Positions 47,144-58,276 of a DNA stretch of 64,000 nt are shown here, piece by piece. The notes under the pieces are model-generated. The model saw only the letters and a list, made by a program, of their open reading frames with translations, did not search any database and was not told where the DNA came from. The translations under genes were made by a program, and so were the position numbers. Origin of the DNA: Paenibacillus kyungheensis (lineage in GTDB: Bacteria > Bacillota > Bacilli > Paenibacillales > Paenibacillaceae); assembly GCF_028606985.1 (NCBI RefSeq), contig NZ_CP117416.1, positions 3,634,001 to 3,698,000 of the forward strand, in the 5' to 3' direction. Each line of letters starts with the position of its first letter. The stretch's first letter is position 1.

Positions 47144-49894
47144 TTATGGTAAAGGATACATGACCCGCTGTAACATTTCTCCATCTGGATGTACTTGAAT
47201 CTGTATTTCTCCTTGCAGATCGGTTCGGGCGACTTCTGAATCTACCTGTTCTATTCGCTCTAGTACTTCTTCTGTAGGATGACCATATGTATTGGTAGCT
47301 CCTACAGAAATAACAGATAGAGCAGGTTGCCAGTACTGTAGCCATTCACTGGAAGAAGACGTTTTGCTACCATGATGTCCAATTTTGAGTACATCAATAG
47401 GAAAAGTAGACTCCGCTAATGATGCTGTAAAAACGGAATTATTTTTAAAAGTAGAAGATTGTTGAAGCTGATATAAAATCCCTTGTTCTTCTGCTTGATC
47501 TGCATCTCCTGTAAACAAAAAATGACGTTGATTCATCGTAAGTAAAAAAACGACAGAATAATGATTTTGATTTTCTTCGCGTGGTAATCCTTTGGTATAG
47601 GTAGATGTTGCATTCCTTTGATTCGGCGTTTCCGGAGCTAAAAAGGTTAACGTTGTCTGATCATCTATCTGTAATTCACTACCCGGTATAGGTGCAATCA
47701 AAGGAATCTGTTGATCCAGTATAGTCTTCATTAAAGGATTGAGACTGTCTCCATCCGGTAAAGTACCATTAAAAATAAAATGATGTACAGGAATCTGTTC
47801 GATAACAGCTTGCAATCCTCCTGCATGATCATGATCACCATGAGTTAAAAGTACAGCATCTAAATGATGTATCCCTCGTTTTTTCAATAATGGCACAAGT
47901 AACTTGTTGCCGATCTCGTATGGATTCTTTCGTTTTCTCCATTCTTGTCCAAGACGTTCAAATGTCATCGTTCCGCCACCATCTACTAGTATCTGTTTTC
48001 CTTGTGGCGTAGTAATCAAAATGCTATCTCCTTGTCCGACATCTAAATACTGGACTGTTCCTGCTCCTGAAGTGATAGGTTGAGTATATCCATACACAAT
48101 TAAACCCATCATGACTAAGCCACTTGCACAACAAGCTATATACCTACGCTTCATCCATGGAGATATATAAGAGATAGTATGCCAACTAGATTGTATTTTA
48201 CGCACAAATCCCAAAGAAGATTGAACATGATAACTACTATATTTATTAAAATGATTTGCTACAAAAAGACGTTGATCTAACGGCTGAGTGTAAGCCTCTT
48301 GCTGATTAGTGGTATCACCATTTTTCAAAGAAAGATGCACAGATTGTTCGCGAAATTGCCACTGCATTATATGTTGTAGACAACGCAAACCTGTATACAG
48401 CATTACATAATATAACAAGATCCATAGGATAGACGGTGAATACCAGATTGTTAACATTCCGGGTACGATATCGATCCAATCTACCAGATGAAATGTCCAT
48501 GTATTAATCCATGAGATCACATTGCCTAAGCTATTCGCTACTGGCAACCACAGATAACTAAGAGCAAGTACAAGCGACCCAGCAGGCAATACAATCAAAC
48601 TTACAATTGGAACAAGAATAAAATTAGCAACCGATGATAAAATCGAAAACTGATTAAAATAATAAATCGTTAAAGGAAACGAAATCATCTGAGCTACCCA
48701 TGTTACTGCTAACGCTCCTGCCCATTTGGGTGGTAGCTTCTGAAGCAACGGTTGAACTAACGGCACAAAAATAACTAATCCAGCAGTCACGATAAAAGAT
48801 AATTGAAAACTAACATTCAGTAAATAATAAGGTTCATATAACAACATTCCTATACAAGCAGCACATAATATATGTAATCCATCTTTGAGTATTCCACGAC
48901 TAAGCGCATATAGACCAATCATTCCCATTATTCCTGCACGAACCGCTGAAGGAGAAGCACCTGTTAATAACACATAAATAGGCAGTAACACTATGACAAT
49001 TAAGCAAGCCCGTTCTTTGGTGATCTTCATCTGACGCAATAACCACAACAAAATCGCTGTATAAATCGCTACATGCAGACCGGATATAGCAAGAATATGA
49101 GTTAATCCTTGTCTGGAAAAAGAAGCAAATGTCTCGGGATCAAGGTCACCGGAATCACCTATCAATAACCCTTTCATATATCCACGATCATGATCATCAA
49201 ATAGCATATCAATTCGCGCTCCCAAATTAGCTCGAACTTGATCGTTATAACGTAATAATTTCCATGTCCACATCGTTATTTGAGATAAAGGTACAGTTGT
49301 CTGTGTTAGCGATGTTGCTCCTTTGGCGCTAATAATCCAGTGGACATATTGAGTACGTAGATAATGACGATAATCAAATGTATTAAAATTACGAGCTTCT
49401 CCAGGCACTTTCCATATCCCTTGAATCTTTACATGGTCTCCACGTTGCCATAAAGCTACTGTCTGTAATTCTGCTTCAGTTGCTAATTTCAGTTGAATTC
49501 TTACCTTTTCTGGTGTAGTAAGTGATTGATTTTCTTGTAATTGATATATATTCATAAAAAAAGTAACCAGATCTCCATCGACTTTGATCGGACTGGCAAT
49601 TATACCTTTACCTTGCACCGGCTGGTCGATCATCTGTGACTCTTGGAGTTGAAGTGTAGCCGGAATATCACTACTATTACGTACTTCATTCCAGTGCCAG
49701 TAGATTGACGCAATCAACATTACAGAGCCAAGTATAAGTATAGAACGTTGAACCTGCGGAAATATCAGATACGCTGAAAATAAAATCAAACTTAGTCCGC
49801 TCAATACCCACCAGATATATTCGCTTGTTAGACAAGCGATCATGCTTCCTCCAACCCATACCACGCATAAAGCAACCAGTGGACGTGTTTGCAA
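47144..49894 (-). CDS. comEC: DNA internalization competence protein ComEC/Rec2
   Basis: Membrane channel for uptake of single-stranded transforming DNA. 916 residues, longer than B. subtilis ComEC (776). N-terminal helices (about 7-60), an OB-fold DUF4131 part, the Competence domain with GDSGDLDPETFASFSRQGLTH-like block and about eight helices (250-520), then a metallo-beta-lactamase domain (about 635-900) with LLTHGDHDHAGG, TGDADQ and KIGHHGSKTS. The extra length is a linker at about 525-600. The start is TTG 49892-49894 with GGAG nine bases upstream. A strong terminator separates it from comEB. Confidence 0.94.
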   Translation of the reverse strand: MQTRPLVALCVVWVGGSMIACLTSEYIWWVLSGLSLILFSAYLIFPQVQRSILILGSVMLIASIYWHWNEVRNSSDIPATLQLQESQMIDQPVQGKGIIASPIKVDGDLVTFFMNIYQLQENQSLTTPEKVRIQLKLATEAELQTVALWQRGDHVKIQGIWKVPGEARNFNTFDYRHYLRTQYVHWIISAKGATSLTQTTVPLSQITMWTWKLLRYNDQVRANLGARIDMLFDDHDRGYMKGLLIGDSGDLDPETFASFSRQGLTHILAISGLHVAIYTAILLWLLRQMKITKERACLIVIVLLPIYVLLTGASPSAVRAGIMGMIGLYALSRGILKDGLHILCAACIGMLLYEPYYLLNVSFQLSFIVTAGLVIFVPLVQPLLQKLPPKWAGALAVTWVAQMISFPLTIYYFNQFSILSSVANFILVPIVSLIVLPAGSLVLALSYLWLPVANSLGNVISWINTWTFHLVDWIDIVPGMLTIWYSPSILWILLYYVMLYTGLRCLQHIMQWQFREQSVHLSLKNGDTTNQQEAYTQPLDQRLFVANHFNKYSSYHVQSSLGFVRKIQSSWHTISYISPWMKRRYIACCASGLVMMGLIVYGYTQPITSGAGTVQYLDVGQGDSILITTPQGKQILVDGGGTMTFERLGQEWRKRKNPYEIGNKLLVPLLKKRGIHHLDAVLLTHGDHDHAGGLQAVIEQIPVHHFIFNGTLPDGDSLNPLMKTILDQQIPLIAPIPGSELQIDDQTTLTFLAPETPNQRNATSTYTKGLPREENQNHYSVVFLLTMNQRHFLFTGDADQAEEQGILYQLQQSSTFKNNSVFTASLAESTFPIDVLKIGHHGSKTSSSSEWLQYWQPALSVISVGATNTYGHPTEEVLERIEQVDSEVARTDLQGEIQIQVHPDGEMLQRVMYPLP

Positions 49895-50033
49895 TACTTC
49901 TCTCTCCGTTCTTATTTGTTTTTCGAAAAAGAAATCAATCGTTCTATATGATTATGATGTGATGCAACAGGCATTCTATTCTTGAGAATGGCTATTCTAT
50001 GCTCTATATTCATCTTGCCCTCTACGCAAAAAA

Positions 50034-50103
50034 AAGAACCATTACCTTACTAAGCCACGTCCATCTTCTACAGATGTTGTGTACTTACAAGATAATGGTT
50101 CTT
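50034..50103 (-). terminator. Terminator between comEB and comEC
   Basis: An 11-bp perfect outer stem (AAGAACCATTA with complement), with a further CTT/AAG pairing and an inner CATCT/AGATG hairpin, is followed on the minus strand by eight U's. It is one of the strongest terminators in the window. Confidence 0.9.
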
Positions 50104-50151
50104 CCATATATCGTTCCCTATTTGCGATGAGGGCAGATGAATCGTATGAGA

Positions 50152-50655
50152 TTAGCTGATTACTGTGGTATCAGGTGGTGGATTGTAATGATCCAACTGA
50201 CGGAAAATAATACCTTTTTGCTGCATCATAGCTGTAACTTTGCGCGTATCTTTAGGATAAGGACGATAATACACGATCTCAACAATACCACTATTGGCTA
50301 ACATATTTGCACATGTCCAACAAGGCTCATCGGTAACATATACGACCGAACCTTCGCGGTCAGCACGATCGGTAAAAAGGAGTAAATTCTGTTCAGCGTG
50401 AATCGTACGGATACAACGTTGCTTTTTGACCATTGTTTCCACACCATCTACTTTGACCAGTTCTACTTCTTCTGAGATCATACAACCATCTTCAGAACAG
50501 TCAGGTACACCCATTGGTGCTCCATTATAAGCGGTACCGAGTAACTTTTTACCTTGTACCAGTACTGAACCAACATGGCGACGTGGACATCGTGAACGTG
50601 TCGAGACCATATGAGCAATATCCATAAAATACGTATCCCAATCTTTACGTACCAC
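50152..50655 (-). CDS. comEB: ComEB, dCMP deaminase-like protein
   Basis: Zinc-dependent deoxycytidylate deaminase family protein encoded in the late competence locus. 167 residues. Zinc and catalytic residues: IHAEQNLLLF and DEPCWTCANML; the N-terminal RRHVGSVLVQGKKLLGTAYNGAP is typical. It is not essential for transformation in B. subtilis. The start is GTG at 50653-50655 with GGGGGAG upstream. It follows comEA by about 20 bp. Confidence 0.95.
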   Translation of the reverse strand: MVRKDWDTYFMDIAHMVSTRSRCPRRHVGSVLVQGKKLLGTAYNGAPMGVPDCSEDGCMISEEVELVKVDGVETMVKKQRCIRTIHAEQNLLLFTDRADREGSVVYVTDEPCWTCANMLANSGIVEIVYYRPYPKDTRKVTAMMQQKGIIFRQLDHYNPPPDTTVIS

Positions 50656-50676
50656 TCTTACTCCCCCTTACATCCC

Positions 50677-51300
50677 CTAAAGCTGTACATAAGGCAATAT
50701 CTTGGCTAACATTTTGCTACCGATTCCTTTTACATTATCCAGTTCATTCACACTGCGAAAAGCGCCATGCGTATTGCGATAATCAATAATCGCTTGTGCT
50801 TTCTTTTCTCCAATACCCGGCAATTCAGTTAGTTCAGACAGACTCGCATGGTTAATACTAATCTTGCCATCCTGTGTGCGGGCTGATGGTGCTGGATTTG
50901 TAGCAACAGTCTCGGTATTCGATGATGTTGAACTTGTAGACTCTGATGTTGCGATCGGAGTCTTGATCGATGGTTGCTGACTTGTAGAAGCAGTTTCAGT
51001 AACGACCGTATCTTTGGCTTTGGCTACCTCGACTACCTTCTCTTTAGGAGAATCTGTTGCTGATGAGGTTTCACCTTTGGAGCGATCTGTCTGATCTGTT
51101 GTTGCTTTGGATGTAGATTCATCCAAAGTCGAACTTGGTGTTGTCGTTACTACCTGATCTTCTACAAGTGAAGCTTGTGCTTGTTCATGTAAAGCTGTCC
51201 ATTTGGTTTCTTGATCGCTGGATTGTAAAGTTCCAAACACAATCAATCCTGTTCCAAGCACCGCGGAGACTACCGCTGTCCACATGATATCCCGTCTCAT
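50677..51300 (-). CDS. comEA: Competence protein ComEA
   Basis: Membrane-anchored DNA receptor that binds double-stranded DNA for uptake. 207 residues from the ATG 51298-51300 (AGAGGTG upstream; the 22 codons before it are unsupported). N-terminal anchor (about 5-23), a long Ser/Thr/Lys-rich linker (about 40-140) and a C-terminal helix-hairpin-helix domain with [19 protein letters not shown] and [16 protein letters not shown]. It lacks the SLBB-like domain of B. subtilis ComEA or that region is replaced by the low-complexity linker. First gene of comEA-comEB. Confidence 0.93.
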   Translation of the reverse strand: MRRDIMWTAVVSAVLGTGLIVFGTLQSSDQETKWTALHEQAQASLVEDQVVTTTPSSTLDESTSKATTDQTDRSKGETSSATDSPKEKVVEVAKAKDTVVTETASTSQQPSIKTPIATSESTSSTSSNTETVATNPAPSARTQDGKISINHASLSELTELPGIGEKKAQAIIDYRNTHGAFRSVNELDNVKGIGSKMLAKILPYVQL

Positions 51301-51441
51301 AATGACACCTCTGCCGTCGGGATTCCAGTACATTACCGGAATCCCGGTAATAGACTCCCATCGCATAGGAGGTTAAACGATGTTACTTTTGTACGTTCAG
51401 ATCAAACAATACATATATTAGCTATATCAATCGGTCAGTGA

Positions 51442-53883
51442 TTAGTTAGCAACAATATTAACTAATTTGCCCGGTACAGCAATTACTTTACGAACTGTTT
51501 TGCCTTCAATCGCTTGTTGAACTGCTTCTAAGGATAGTGCAGATTCTTCCATCGCTTTGGCATCCAGATCTTTAGCAATTTTGTTACGTTGTACAATTTT
51601 ACCATTGACTTGAATAACAATTTCTACTTCAGATTCAGTTGTCCATTGCTCATCAAATGTAGGCCATTCTACATACGTAATACTTCCTTCGTGACCCAGA
51701 CGAGCCCATAGTTCTTCTGCAATATGTGGAGCAAGAGGAGATAACAATTGTACGAATTTCTCCATTAGATCACGTGGCAATACGTCTGTTTTGTAAGCAT
51801 CATTCACAAAGATCATCAACTGACTAATCGCTGTATTGAAACGAAGTCCGTCTAAGTCTTCTGTTACTTTTTTGATCGTTTTGTGAGCTGTACGTTTGAA
51901 TGCTTCATCGCCTTCACCGTCTGTGATTTTGGCATTCAATTGTCCTTCATCTGTAATAAATAGACGCCATACACGAGATAAGAAGCGATACATGCCTTCT
52001 ACACCATTTTCATTCCAAGGCTTCGTTGCTTCAAGTGGTCCCATAAACATTTCATATAAACGTAATGTATCTGCACCATATTCGCTAACGATATCATCTG
52101 GATTAATAACATTACCACGAGATTTACTCATTTTCTCATTGTTATTACCTAGAATCATCCCTTGATTGACAAGCTTTTGGAAAGGTTCTTTGGTATCGAC
52201 TACACCGATATCGTATAGCACTTTATGCCAGAAACGAGCATACAATAAGTGAAGTACAGCATGTTCTACTCCACCGATATATAGATCGACAGGCAACCAT
52301 TCTTTTTGTTTCTCTGGTGAACACAAAGCATCATCATTATGTGGATCAATATAACGCAAGTAATACCAGCAACTACCTGCCCACTGTGGCATCGTGTTTG
52401 TTTCACGACGTGCTTTCATCCCTGTTTCTGGATCGATCGTTTCTACCCAGTCAGTGATATTAGCTAGTGGTGATTCTCCTGTACCCGAAGGTTTGATCTG
52501 ATCGATATCAGGAAGCAATAAAGGTAATTCTGATTCAGGAACAGTCTTCATCGTTCCATCTTCTAAATGCAAAATAGGAATAGGCTCTCCCCAGTACCGT
52601 TGACGGCTAAACAACCAGTCGCGTAGACGATACGTAACTTTACCTTGTCCCTTACCATTTTCCTCAAGCCATGCAATCATTTTGGCAATCGCATCTGTTG
52701 TATTTAATCCATTTAAGAAATCAGAATTCACATGTTCGCCTTCGCCTGTATACACTTCTTCTTGTACACTGCCTCCAGCTACTACTTCTTTAATTTCCAA
52801 ATCGAATTTTTTCGCAAATTCCCAGTCACGAGCATCATGTGCAGGAACCGCCATAATAGCGCCTGTACCGTAACCTGCAAGTACATAATCAGCGATCCAG
52901 ATTGGTAATTTCTCGCCACTTGCTGGATTAATTGCATAAGCACCTGTAAATACACCTGTTTTGTCTTTTGCTAAATCTGTACGTTCTAGATCACTCTTAT
53001 GTGTTGCTTGATCTTGATACGCTTTGACAGCATCTTTTTGCTCAGGTGTTGTAATCACATCGACTAACTCGTGTTCAGGAGCCAATACGCAATATGTTGC
53101 ACCAAATAAAGTATCTGCACGTGTTGTAAATACGGTTAGATTTTTATCGGTTCCTTCAATATCAAAATGCACTTCTGCACCGACAGATTTGCCGATCCAG
53201 TTACGCTGCATATCTTTGATACTTTCGGTCCAATCCAATTCTTCCAAATCGTCCAAAAGACGCTCTGCGTATTCTGTAATACGTAGTACCCATTGACGCA
53301 TCGGTTTGCGGACAACCGGATGTCCTCCGCGTTCACTTTTGCCATCAATAACTTCTTCATTCGCAAGTACTGTTCCTAAAGCTTCACACCAGTTCACAGC
53401 GACTTCATCTACATAAGCAAGCCCTTTGTTATACAATTGGATAAAGATCCATTGTGTCCATTTGTAGTACTGTGGGTCAGTTGTGCTGATCTCACGATCC
53501 CAATCATAAGAAAATCCTAGTGATTTAATTTGACGGCGGAAATTATCGATATTTTTGAATGTAATATCACGTGGGTGTTCGCCTGTATCCATTGCGTATT
53601 GTTCTGCTGGTAGACCAAACGCATCCCATCCCATCGGATGAAGTACATTAAAACCACGCATACGCTTGTAGCGAGACACGATATCTGTAGCTGTATATCC
53701 TTCAGGATGCCCTACATGCAGACCTGCTCCAGATGGATAAGGAAACATATCCAATGCATAAAATTTCGGTTTACCTGGTTCTTCTTGTGTTTTGAATGTT
53801 TTGTGTTGATCCCAATATCCTTGCCACTTCGGTTCGATCTGCTGTGGATGATAACCAGGTTGAGTTGTTTTTGAATCTGTCAT
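51442..53883 (-). CDS. leuS: Leucyl-tRNA synthetase
   Basis: Class I synthetase charging tRNA(Leu). 813 residues from the ATG at 53881-53883 with GGAGG eight bases upstream; the 21 codons before it lack support. HIGH motif HVGHPEGY near residue 50, CP1 editing domain (about 220-410), KMSKS as EKMSKSRGN near 580. Expression is set by the leucine T-box leader upstream. Confidence 0.98.
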   Translation of the reverse strand: MTDSKTTQPGYHPQQIEPKWQGYWDQHKTFKTQEEPGKPKFYALDMFPYPSGAGLHVGHPEGYTATDIVSRYKRMRGFNVLHPMGWDAFGLPAEQYAMDTGEHPRDITFKNIDNFRRQIKSLGFSYDWDREISTTDPQYYKWTQWIFIQLYNKGLAYVDEVAVNWCEALGTVLANEEVIDGKSERGGHPVVRKPMRQWVLRITEYAERLLDDLEELDWTESIKDMQRNWIGKSVGAEVHFDIEGTDKNLTVFTTRADTLFGATYCVLAPEHELVDVITTPEQKDAVKAYQDQATHKSDLERTDLAKDKTGVFTGAYAINPASGEKLPIWIADYVLAGYGTGAIMAVPAHDARDWEFAKKFDLEIKEVVAGGSVQEEVYTGEGEHVNSDFLNGLNTTDAIAKMIAWLEENGKGQGKVTYRLRDWLFSRQRYWGEPIPILHLEDGTMKTVPESELPLLLPDIDQIKPSGTGESPLANITDWVETIDPETGMKARRETNTMPQWAGSCWYYLRYIDPHNDDALCSPEKQKEWLPVDLYIGGVEHAVLHLLYARFWHKVLYDIGVVDTKEPFQKLVNQGMILGNNNEKMSKSRGNVINPDDIVSEYGADTLRLYEMFMGPLEATKPWNENGVEGMYRFLSRVWRLFITDEGQLNAKITDGEGDEAFKRTAHKTIKKVTEDLDGLRFNTAISQLMIFVNDAYKTDVLPRDLMEKFVQLLSPLAPHIAEELWARLGHEGSITYVEWPTFDEQWTTESEVEIVIQVNGKIVQRNKIAKDLDAKAMEESALSLEAVQQAIEGKTVRKVIAVPGKLVNIVAN

Positions 53884-53967
53884 CAATGTGTCCTCCTTCG
53901 ATCTTAACGATCGTGTGTGTCTGTCGTATACCTGTATTTCATTCATAGCTTACTGCTCATATGCGAC

Positions 53968-54301
53968 AAAAAAACCTCTCATCCATAGCGCATAATATCG
54001 CTAGGGACGAGAGGTTGTGTCTCGCGGTACCACCCTAGTTAGTGAACAAGCATACTTTGCTATCCACTCACTTAGTTGCCTGATAACGGTAGGAAGCCGA
54101 TGTCGTTCAGAAATAGGATAACTACGCTGACTATGTACTGATAAAAATAACAGCGTATTCCAATATTCTTGCAACATATCTCCAAGGCGAGTTCATATCA
54201 GCATCATATCGACTTGCACCACCCGTCGACTCTCTATCATTACATGCTTACTAATATTACTATTCCTTTTCACTGAGCATTGTATTATAAAATATAACAA
54301 T
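53968..54301 (-). promoter_or_regulatory. T-box riboswitch (leucine) controlling leuS
   Basis: T-box AGGGTGGTACCGCGAG at 54021-54036, then a terminator (arms 53973-53990 and 53999-54016, seven U's at 53968-53974). Stem I elements on the minus strand: TTAGTAAGC, AGAGAG, GGGTGGTGCAAG, then GAACTCGCC, in which CTC (54189-54191) is the leucine specifier. Uncharged tRNA(Leu) should prevent termination. Confidence 0.96.
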
Positions 54302-54307
54302 AGCTCT

Positions 54308-54336
54308 ATTTTAAAAAATTCGCCCTGGAAAGTCAA
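54308..54336 (-). promoter_or_regulatory. Sigma-A promoter for the leuS T-box transcript
   Basis: TTGACT (54331-54336) and TAAAAT (54308-54313) with a 17-bp spacer, directly after the yoaB stop. Confidence 0.7.
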
Positions 54337-54339
54337 TGA

Positions 54340-55599
54340 TTACGCAATATTCTCTTGTACTTTACGTTTACCGGCTACTTTAGCAGCATCTTCTTCTGGA
54401 GTTGTAATAAACTTGGTAATAATCGCGCTGATAAAGTAAAGAATCGCGAATACCCATACCACTCCTTCTGCACCGATCACACCGATAAAAGCAAATGCGA
54501 TAGCAGGAGCAATAAACGCCGATAAACCAGCACCTAGATTGACGATAGACATCGCAGGGCCTTTGTTGCCTCCTGCTACGGATGGAGCAAGTGCTGCAAT
54601 AGGAACATAGCCCGCTAACAATCCACCCCAGATAAATCCAACAATCGTGGTGATCCACAAGTTACCGTTTGTCCATTCAGGGACATAGAACAATAATAAT
54701 GTGAAAATACCACAACCTACTCCACCGAACCACATTACGGTCTGTCTCCAACCAAATTTATCACCAATAATACCGAATAATAAATTAAACACGATATTTC
54801 CTAAAAAGATCGTTCCCCAGATGTTCAACCATGTACCTGTTGCGATTCCGTATTGTGCCATATGTAATGGTAAAAATACAGGGAATCCGTAAGAACCTAC
54901 GCTATTAATAACCCGTACAATACCGCTTAATCCAACTTTGGGATGGGTTTTGACGATCGTTAATCCTTTACCCAATTCGCGTAACGTTTCACGAGCGTTG
55001 CCTGCTTTTTTGGGTAAACGGTCACGATTGATCAACAGAGCAAAAATAGCACCGATTCCAGCAAGCACAACAGCACTCCATAACGTCTGCATATATCCTA
55101 GATTTTTGATCGCATAACTGGAATAATATGCACCTAATACAAACATCCCGCCTGAGTAGGCTACCCAGAACCAGCCAATTGCTGTACTTAATTTGTGCTC
55201 AGGACTACGATAAGTTACCCATGTTAAAAAAGAATAAGCAAACAATGGATACCCAAATCCTTTAACCGCATACGTTAATAACATAATAGGATAATTTAGA
55301 TCGGTTATACCAAAAGCGATAAAAGCAGATGTACCGATTACATAAGCGATAAATCCAATGAACATTGATTTTTTGGCTCCAAATGCTTCTAAAAATACGC
55401 CAGAAAACCATGACGCAATTGCTAGTGTAATACCATATACCGTAAATAAAAGACTGGCATCCTGCACGCTAAGCCCTCGTTCTACCAGATAAGGGCTTAA
55501 CCAACCTGCTTCTAATCCATCTCCCATCATAAAAATCAATACTCCGAGATATCCCCATACTAATGTTTTGGGAATCCCTATACGATCTAATACGTTCAT
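54340..55599 (-). CDS. yoaB: MFS transporter, CsbX/RbtT family (YoaB-like)
   Basis: Twelve-helix major facilitator of the RbtT/DalT/CsbX (polyol permease) branch. 419 residues from the ATG 55597-55599, chosen over an ATG three codons earlier because GGAG is then eight bases away. Landmarks: MGDGLEAGWLSPYLVERGLS in the first helices, GVFLEAFGAKKSM (motif A region), and GIIGDKFGWRQT between helices 8 and 9. Last gene of yoaDCB behind a SAM riboswitch. Substrate unknown; a sugar, polyol or hydroxy-acid is likely given the kinase and dehydrogenase in the operon. Confidence 0.82.
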   Translation of the reverse strand: MNVLDRIGIPKTLVWGYLGVLIFMMGDGLEAGWLSPYLVERGLSVQDASLLFTVYGITLAIASWFSGVFLEAFGAKKSMFIGFIAYVIGTSAFIAFGITDLNYPIMLLTYAVKGFGYPLFAYSFLTWVTYRSPEHKLSTAIGWFWVAYSGGMFVLGAYYSSYAIKNLGYMQTLWSAVVLAGIGAIFALLINRDRLPKKAGNARETLRELGKGLTIVKTHPKVGLSGIVRVINSVGSYGFPVFLPLHMAQYGIATGTWLNIWGTIFLGNIVFNLLFGIIGDKFGWRQTVMWFGGVGCGIFTLLLFYVPEWTNGNLWITTIVGFIWGGLLAGYVPIAALAPSVAGGNKGPAMSIVNLGAGLSAFIAPAIAFAFIGVIGAEGVVWVFAILYFISAIITKFITTPEEDAAKVAGKRKVQENIA

Positions 55600-55641
55600 G
55601 ACATACACTCCTTTTTCAACTTTACTGGTAAGCTACTGTTC

Positions 55642-57129
55642 TCAAATACTACTTTCAGATGAAGAAGTCGTTGTCGCAGACTCCGCTAATTGTAATTGTG
55701 CAAAAAAGAGCTGCGCCTTATGCCATTGTTGGTAATCTTTTTGCAATGCCTCAGAAGATTGTGGTTGAAATGTAGTGATCTGTTCTGTCTGAGTAGACTG
55801 TATATCCAAAGCTTCATTACAGATATAAGCTGCTCCTACAATCGAAGCATGTTCAAATCCTGTGCGGATACGGATTTCTTTACCTAATAGATCAGCAATA
55901 CTTTGAATAAGTGTACGGCTCTGTAGTCCTCCTCCACATGCCCAAATATACGGACGATCCAGCAAGACCACCTGTGCCAATTGATCGAAATTCACTTTGA
56001 TAGAAAAAGCAATCTCGTGTAATGCTGATCTGACAAAATGAGCCCGGCTTAATTGATCTGACAGCGGAGCATCGAATAGAAATCCGCCACGTACCCGCGC
56101 ATTTTTGGCAGAAGATAAATAAGAACCTAATGCTGCTACACATTGACTTTCTTCCAGTTCATTCATCTCTTGCTCCATCATGGCGTATCCTTCATTGGGA
56201 TAGAAAATAGATTGCAATTTCTGATAGTTCAGACCGGTGATACCTGGATTCGTTTCGATCAAAAATTGATGTGGTGTTGTATACGCATTAATCCAAGCTT
56301 GTGCTGATTTATCTGTTGTAAATGTATCTGTAATCTTAGCGATAGGTGTAGTTGTACCGGATACAATAACAATATCTTCTGCTCCTGCACCTGTACTATG
56401 GATAGCCAATTGCGTATCCCCGCCACCTACGATAACAGGTGTATCTACAGGCAAGTTCAATTCTGCTGCTGTACCCGATGTTAATGTCCCGAGCACGCTA
56501 CCTGAAGGTATTAATGAAGGCAACACTGTTGGTGCAATGCCAAAGGTGTGACACATTTCTGTAGACCAATCACTATGTTCTACATTATAGAGAAGAGTCT
56601 CACATGCTTGAGACGGTTCGTAACTTAACACACCACTAAGCGCATACGTTACCCAATCGCTAATACTGGTAAAACGATTCAATCGTTGATACTGCTGAGG
56701 ATGACGCTCCCGTAATCCGACTAATTTCATTGCTGAAAATAAAGCAGACGGTGCTCTGCCTGTGATCGGATAAATAGAAGCTTGGTCGCTATAGTGTTCT
56801 TCCCACTCACGTCCCCGATTATCAATATTCGGTAATCCTAGATAAGATTCACCTGCTTCATCAATCAGTACGATACCTTGACGCTGGCTCGTTGAAGTGA
56901 CAGCGATAATCTGAATATCAGGAACGTTAGATAGTGCTACTTTAGCAAGCCCTGCAATCTGTTCCCACAGTACTTCCGGTATAAAATGACGTGCATCTGG
57001 ATACTGATTGTCATTGTGATACAAAATATCAGCTCGCTCAATCGACAATACGTTACCGTTGATATCGACAACAGCTACACGAGCATTACCGGTACCGATA
57101 TCAAAGACTAGATAGGCTTGTTGTGTCAT
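55642..57129 (-). CDS. yoaC: FGGY-family carbohydrate kinase (YoaC-like)
   Basis: ATP-dependent kinase of the FGGY family, 495 residues. N-terminal ATPase motif LVFDIGTGNARVAVVD (7-22), the QRQGIVLIDEAG stretch near 85, IIVSGTTTPIA-type phosphate-2 loop (VIVSGTTTPIA near 245), and the adenosine site ACGGGLQSRTLIQSIAD near 395. It overlaps the yoaD end by 29 bp and precedes yoaB by 42 bp. The substrate is unknown: the B. subtilis orthologue is only a putative sugar kinase. Because SAM controls the operon, a sugar derived from the methionine or SAH cycle is possible. Confidence 0.85.
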   Translation of the reverse strand: MTQQAYLVFDIGTGNARVAVVDINGNVLSIERADILYHNDNQYPDARHFIPEVLWEQIAGLAKVALSNVPDIQIIAVTSTSQRQGIVLIDEAGESYLGLPNIDNRGREWEEHYSDQASIYPITGRAPSALFSAMKLVGLRERHPQQYQRLNRFTSISDWVTYALSGVLSYEPSQACETLLYNVEHSDWSTEMCHTFGIAPTVLPSLIPSGSVLGTLTSGTAAELNLPVDTPVIVGGGDTQLAIHSTGAGAEDIVIVSGTTTPIAKITDTFTTDKSAQAWINAYTTPHQFLIETNPGITGLNYQKLQSIFYPNEGYAMMEQEMNELEESQCVAALGSYLSSAKNARVRGGFLFDAPLSDQLSRAHFVRSALHEIAFSIKVNFDQLAQVVLLDRPYIWACGGGLQSRTLIQSIADLLGKEIRIRTGFEHASIVGAAYICNEALDIQSTQTEQITTFQPQSSEALQKDYQQWHKAQLFFAQLQLAESATTTSSSESSI

Positions 57130-58129
57130 CGTTAATATCCTCCAAAATCGCTTTATTATAAAGTACTTTCACTGCGGTGTTATGATGCTCAAACCACTCT
57201 ATGAGTGCCGTATTCATAATTTCTACATGATGATCTTCAACTTCATAAGTGGCACCTGCTAAATGTGGAATTGCTAAAACATTTGGCAATGAAATCAGTT
57301 CATAATCTTTAGGAAGTGGCGGTTCTTGATCAAACACATCGATAATCGCTCCACGAATCTGATTTTGTTGTAATTGTTCAACCAGTGCATGATGATCTAC
57401 TACTACAGAACGGGCAGTATTTACAAAAATGGCGTCTTTTTTCATTGATTGCAATAATTCTGTACCGATTAATCCTTTGGTATCTTCGGTTACAGGTAAA
57501 TGAATCGATACAATATCGCTTGTAGCAAATAACTCAGCTAACGATACTTTTTGATCACGCGGATCAGGGCTGGTTACATAGGGATCGTAATAACGAATAT
57601 CACAAGGGAAGCTCCGTAGTATGCCTGCTGTACGCTGGGCCACTGCTCCAAAACCAACCATACCGACTGTTTTGCCAGCCAGTTCATTGCCTTTAAACTT
57701 GAGATAAGCAGTTAAGCTACCACTTTGCCATTCCCCTGCTTCTAACCATTGACTGGATGAAATAATACTGCGTAAAAAGGTAATTAGACTACCGACTACC
57801 ATTTCAGCTACAGCTTGTGCATTACGTGCTGGCGTATAGAAAACAGGAATACGACGATCTGTAGCTACAGGTACATCTACATTAGAAGGAGTTCCTCGAC
57901 AGACACCGATAAATTGCAATTGAGGTACAGCTTTAATCACCTTTTCAGTAATTTGATCCAATTCTGCAATAATCGCATCTGCTCCGGTTGATTGTAATAA
58001 AGAGATTAATTCATCTTCTTGATAAGCTTGCCCATGATCTTTCCAGCAACGGTAAATGACTTCTCCAAACGTATCTGCTAGTTGTTGACGACCTTGCTCA
58101 TGATAAGGGGCAGTAATTAATATTTTCAT
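57101..58129 (-). CDS. yoaD: D-2-hydroxyacid dehydrogenase family protein (YoaD-like)
   Basis: NAD-dependent dehydrogenase of the phosphoglycerate/D-lactate type, 342 residues. Rossmann motif MVGFGAVAQ near 158; catalytic residues are in NTARSVVVD (Arg), DVFDQEPPLP (Glu) and AIPHLAGAT (His). First gene of yoaDCB. The start ATG at 58127-58129 has AAAGGAG eight bases upstream. It lies about 150 bp after the riboswitch terminator. Confidence 0.87.
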   Translation of the reverse strand: MKILITAPYHEQGRQQLADTFGEVIYRCWKDHGQAYQEDELISLLQSTGADAIIAELDQITEKVIKAVPQLQFIGVCRGTPSNVDVPVATDRRIPVFYTPARNAQAVAEMVVGSLITFLRSIISSSQWLEAGEWQSGSLTAYLKFKGNELAGKTVGMVGFGAVAQRTAGILRSFPCDIRYYDPYVTSPDPRDQKVSLAELFATSDIVSIHLPVTEDTKGLIGTELLQSMKKDAIFVNTARSVVVDHHALVEQLQQNQIRGAIIDVFDQEPPLPKDYELISLPNVLAIPHLAGATYEVEDHHVEIMNTALIEWFEHHNTAVKVLYNKAILEDINDDTTSLSSL

Positions 58130-58276
58130 TATTCAATCTCCTTTGGTACACTTAGGTGCAGTGTTATTTAAGTGAAGCTTTAAAGTAAGAAAGTGACTTG
58201 ATATAGAGAGTTCTTGGTTTGCTACTAATAACGTCATCATTTGACAATATAATCAACTGACTCACCGACAATATAC

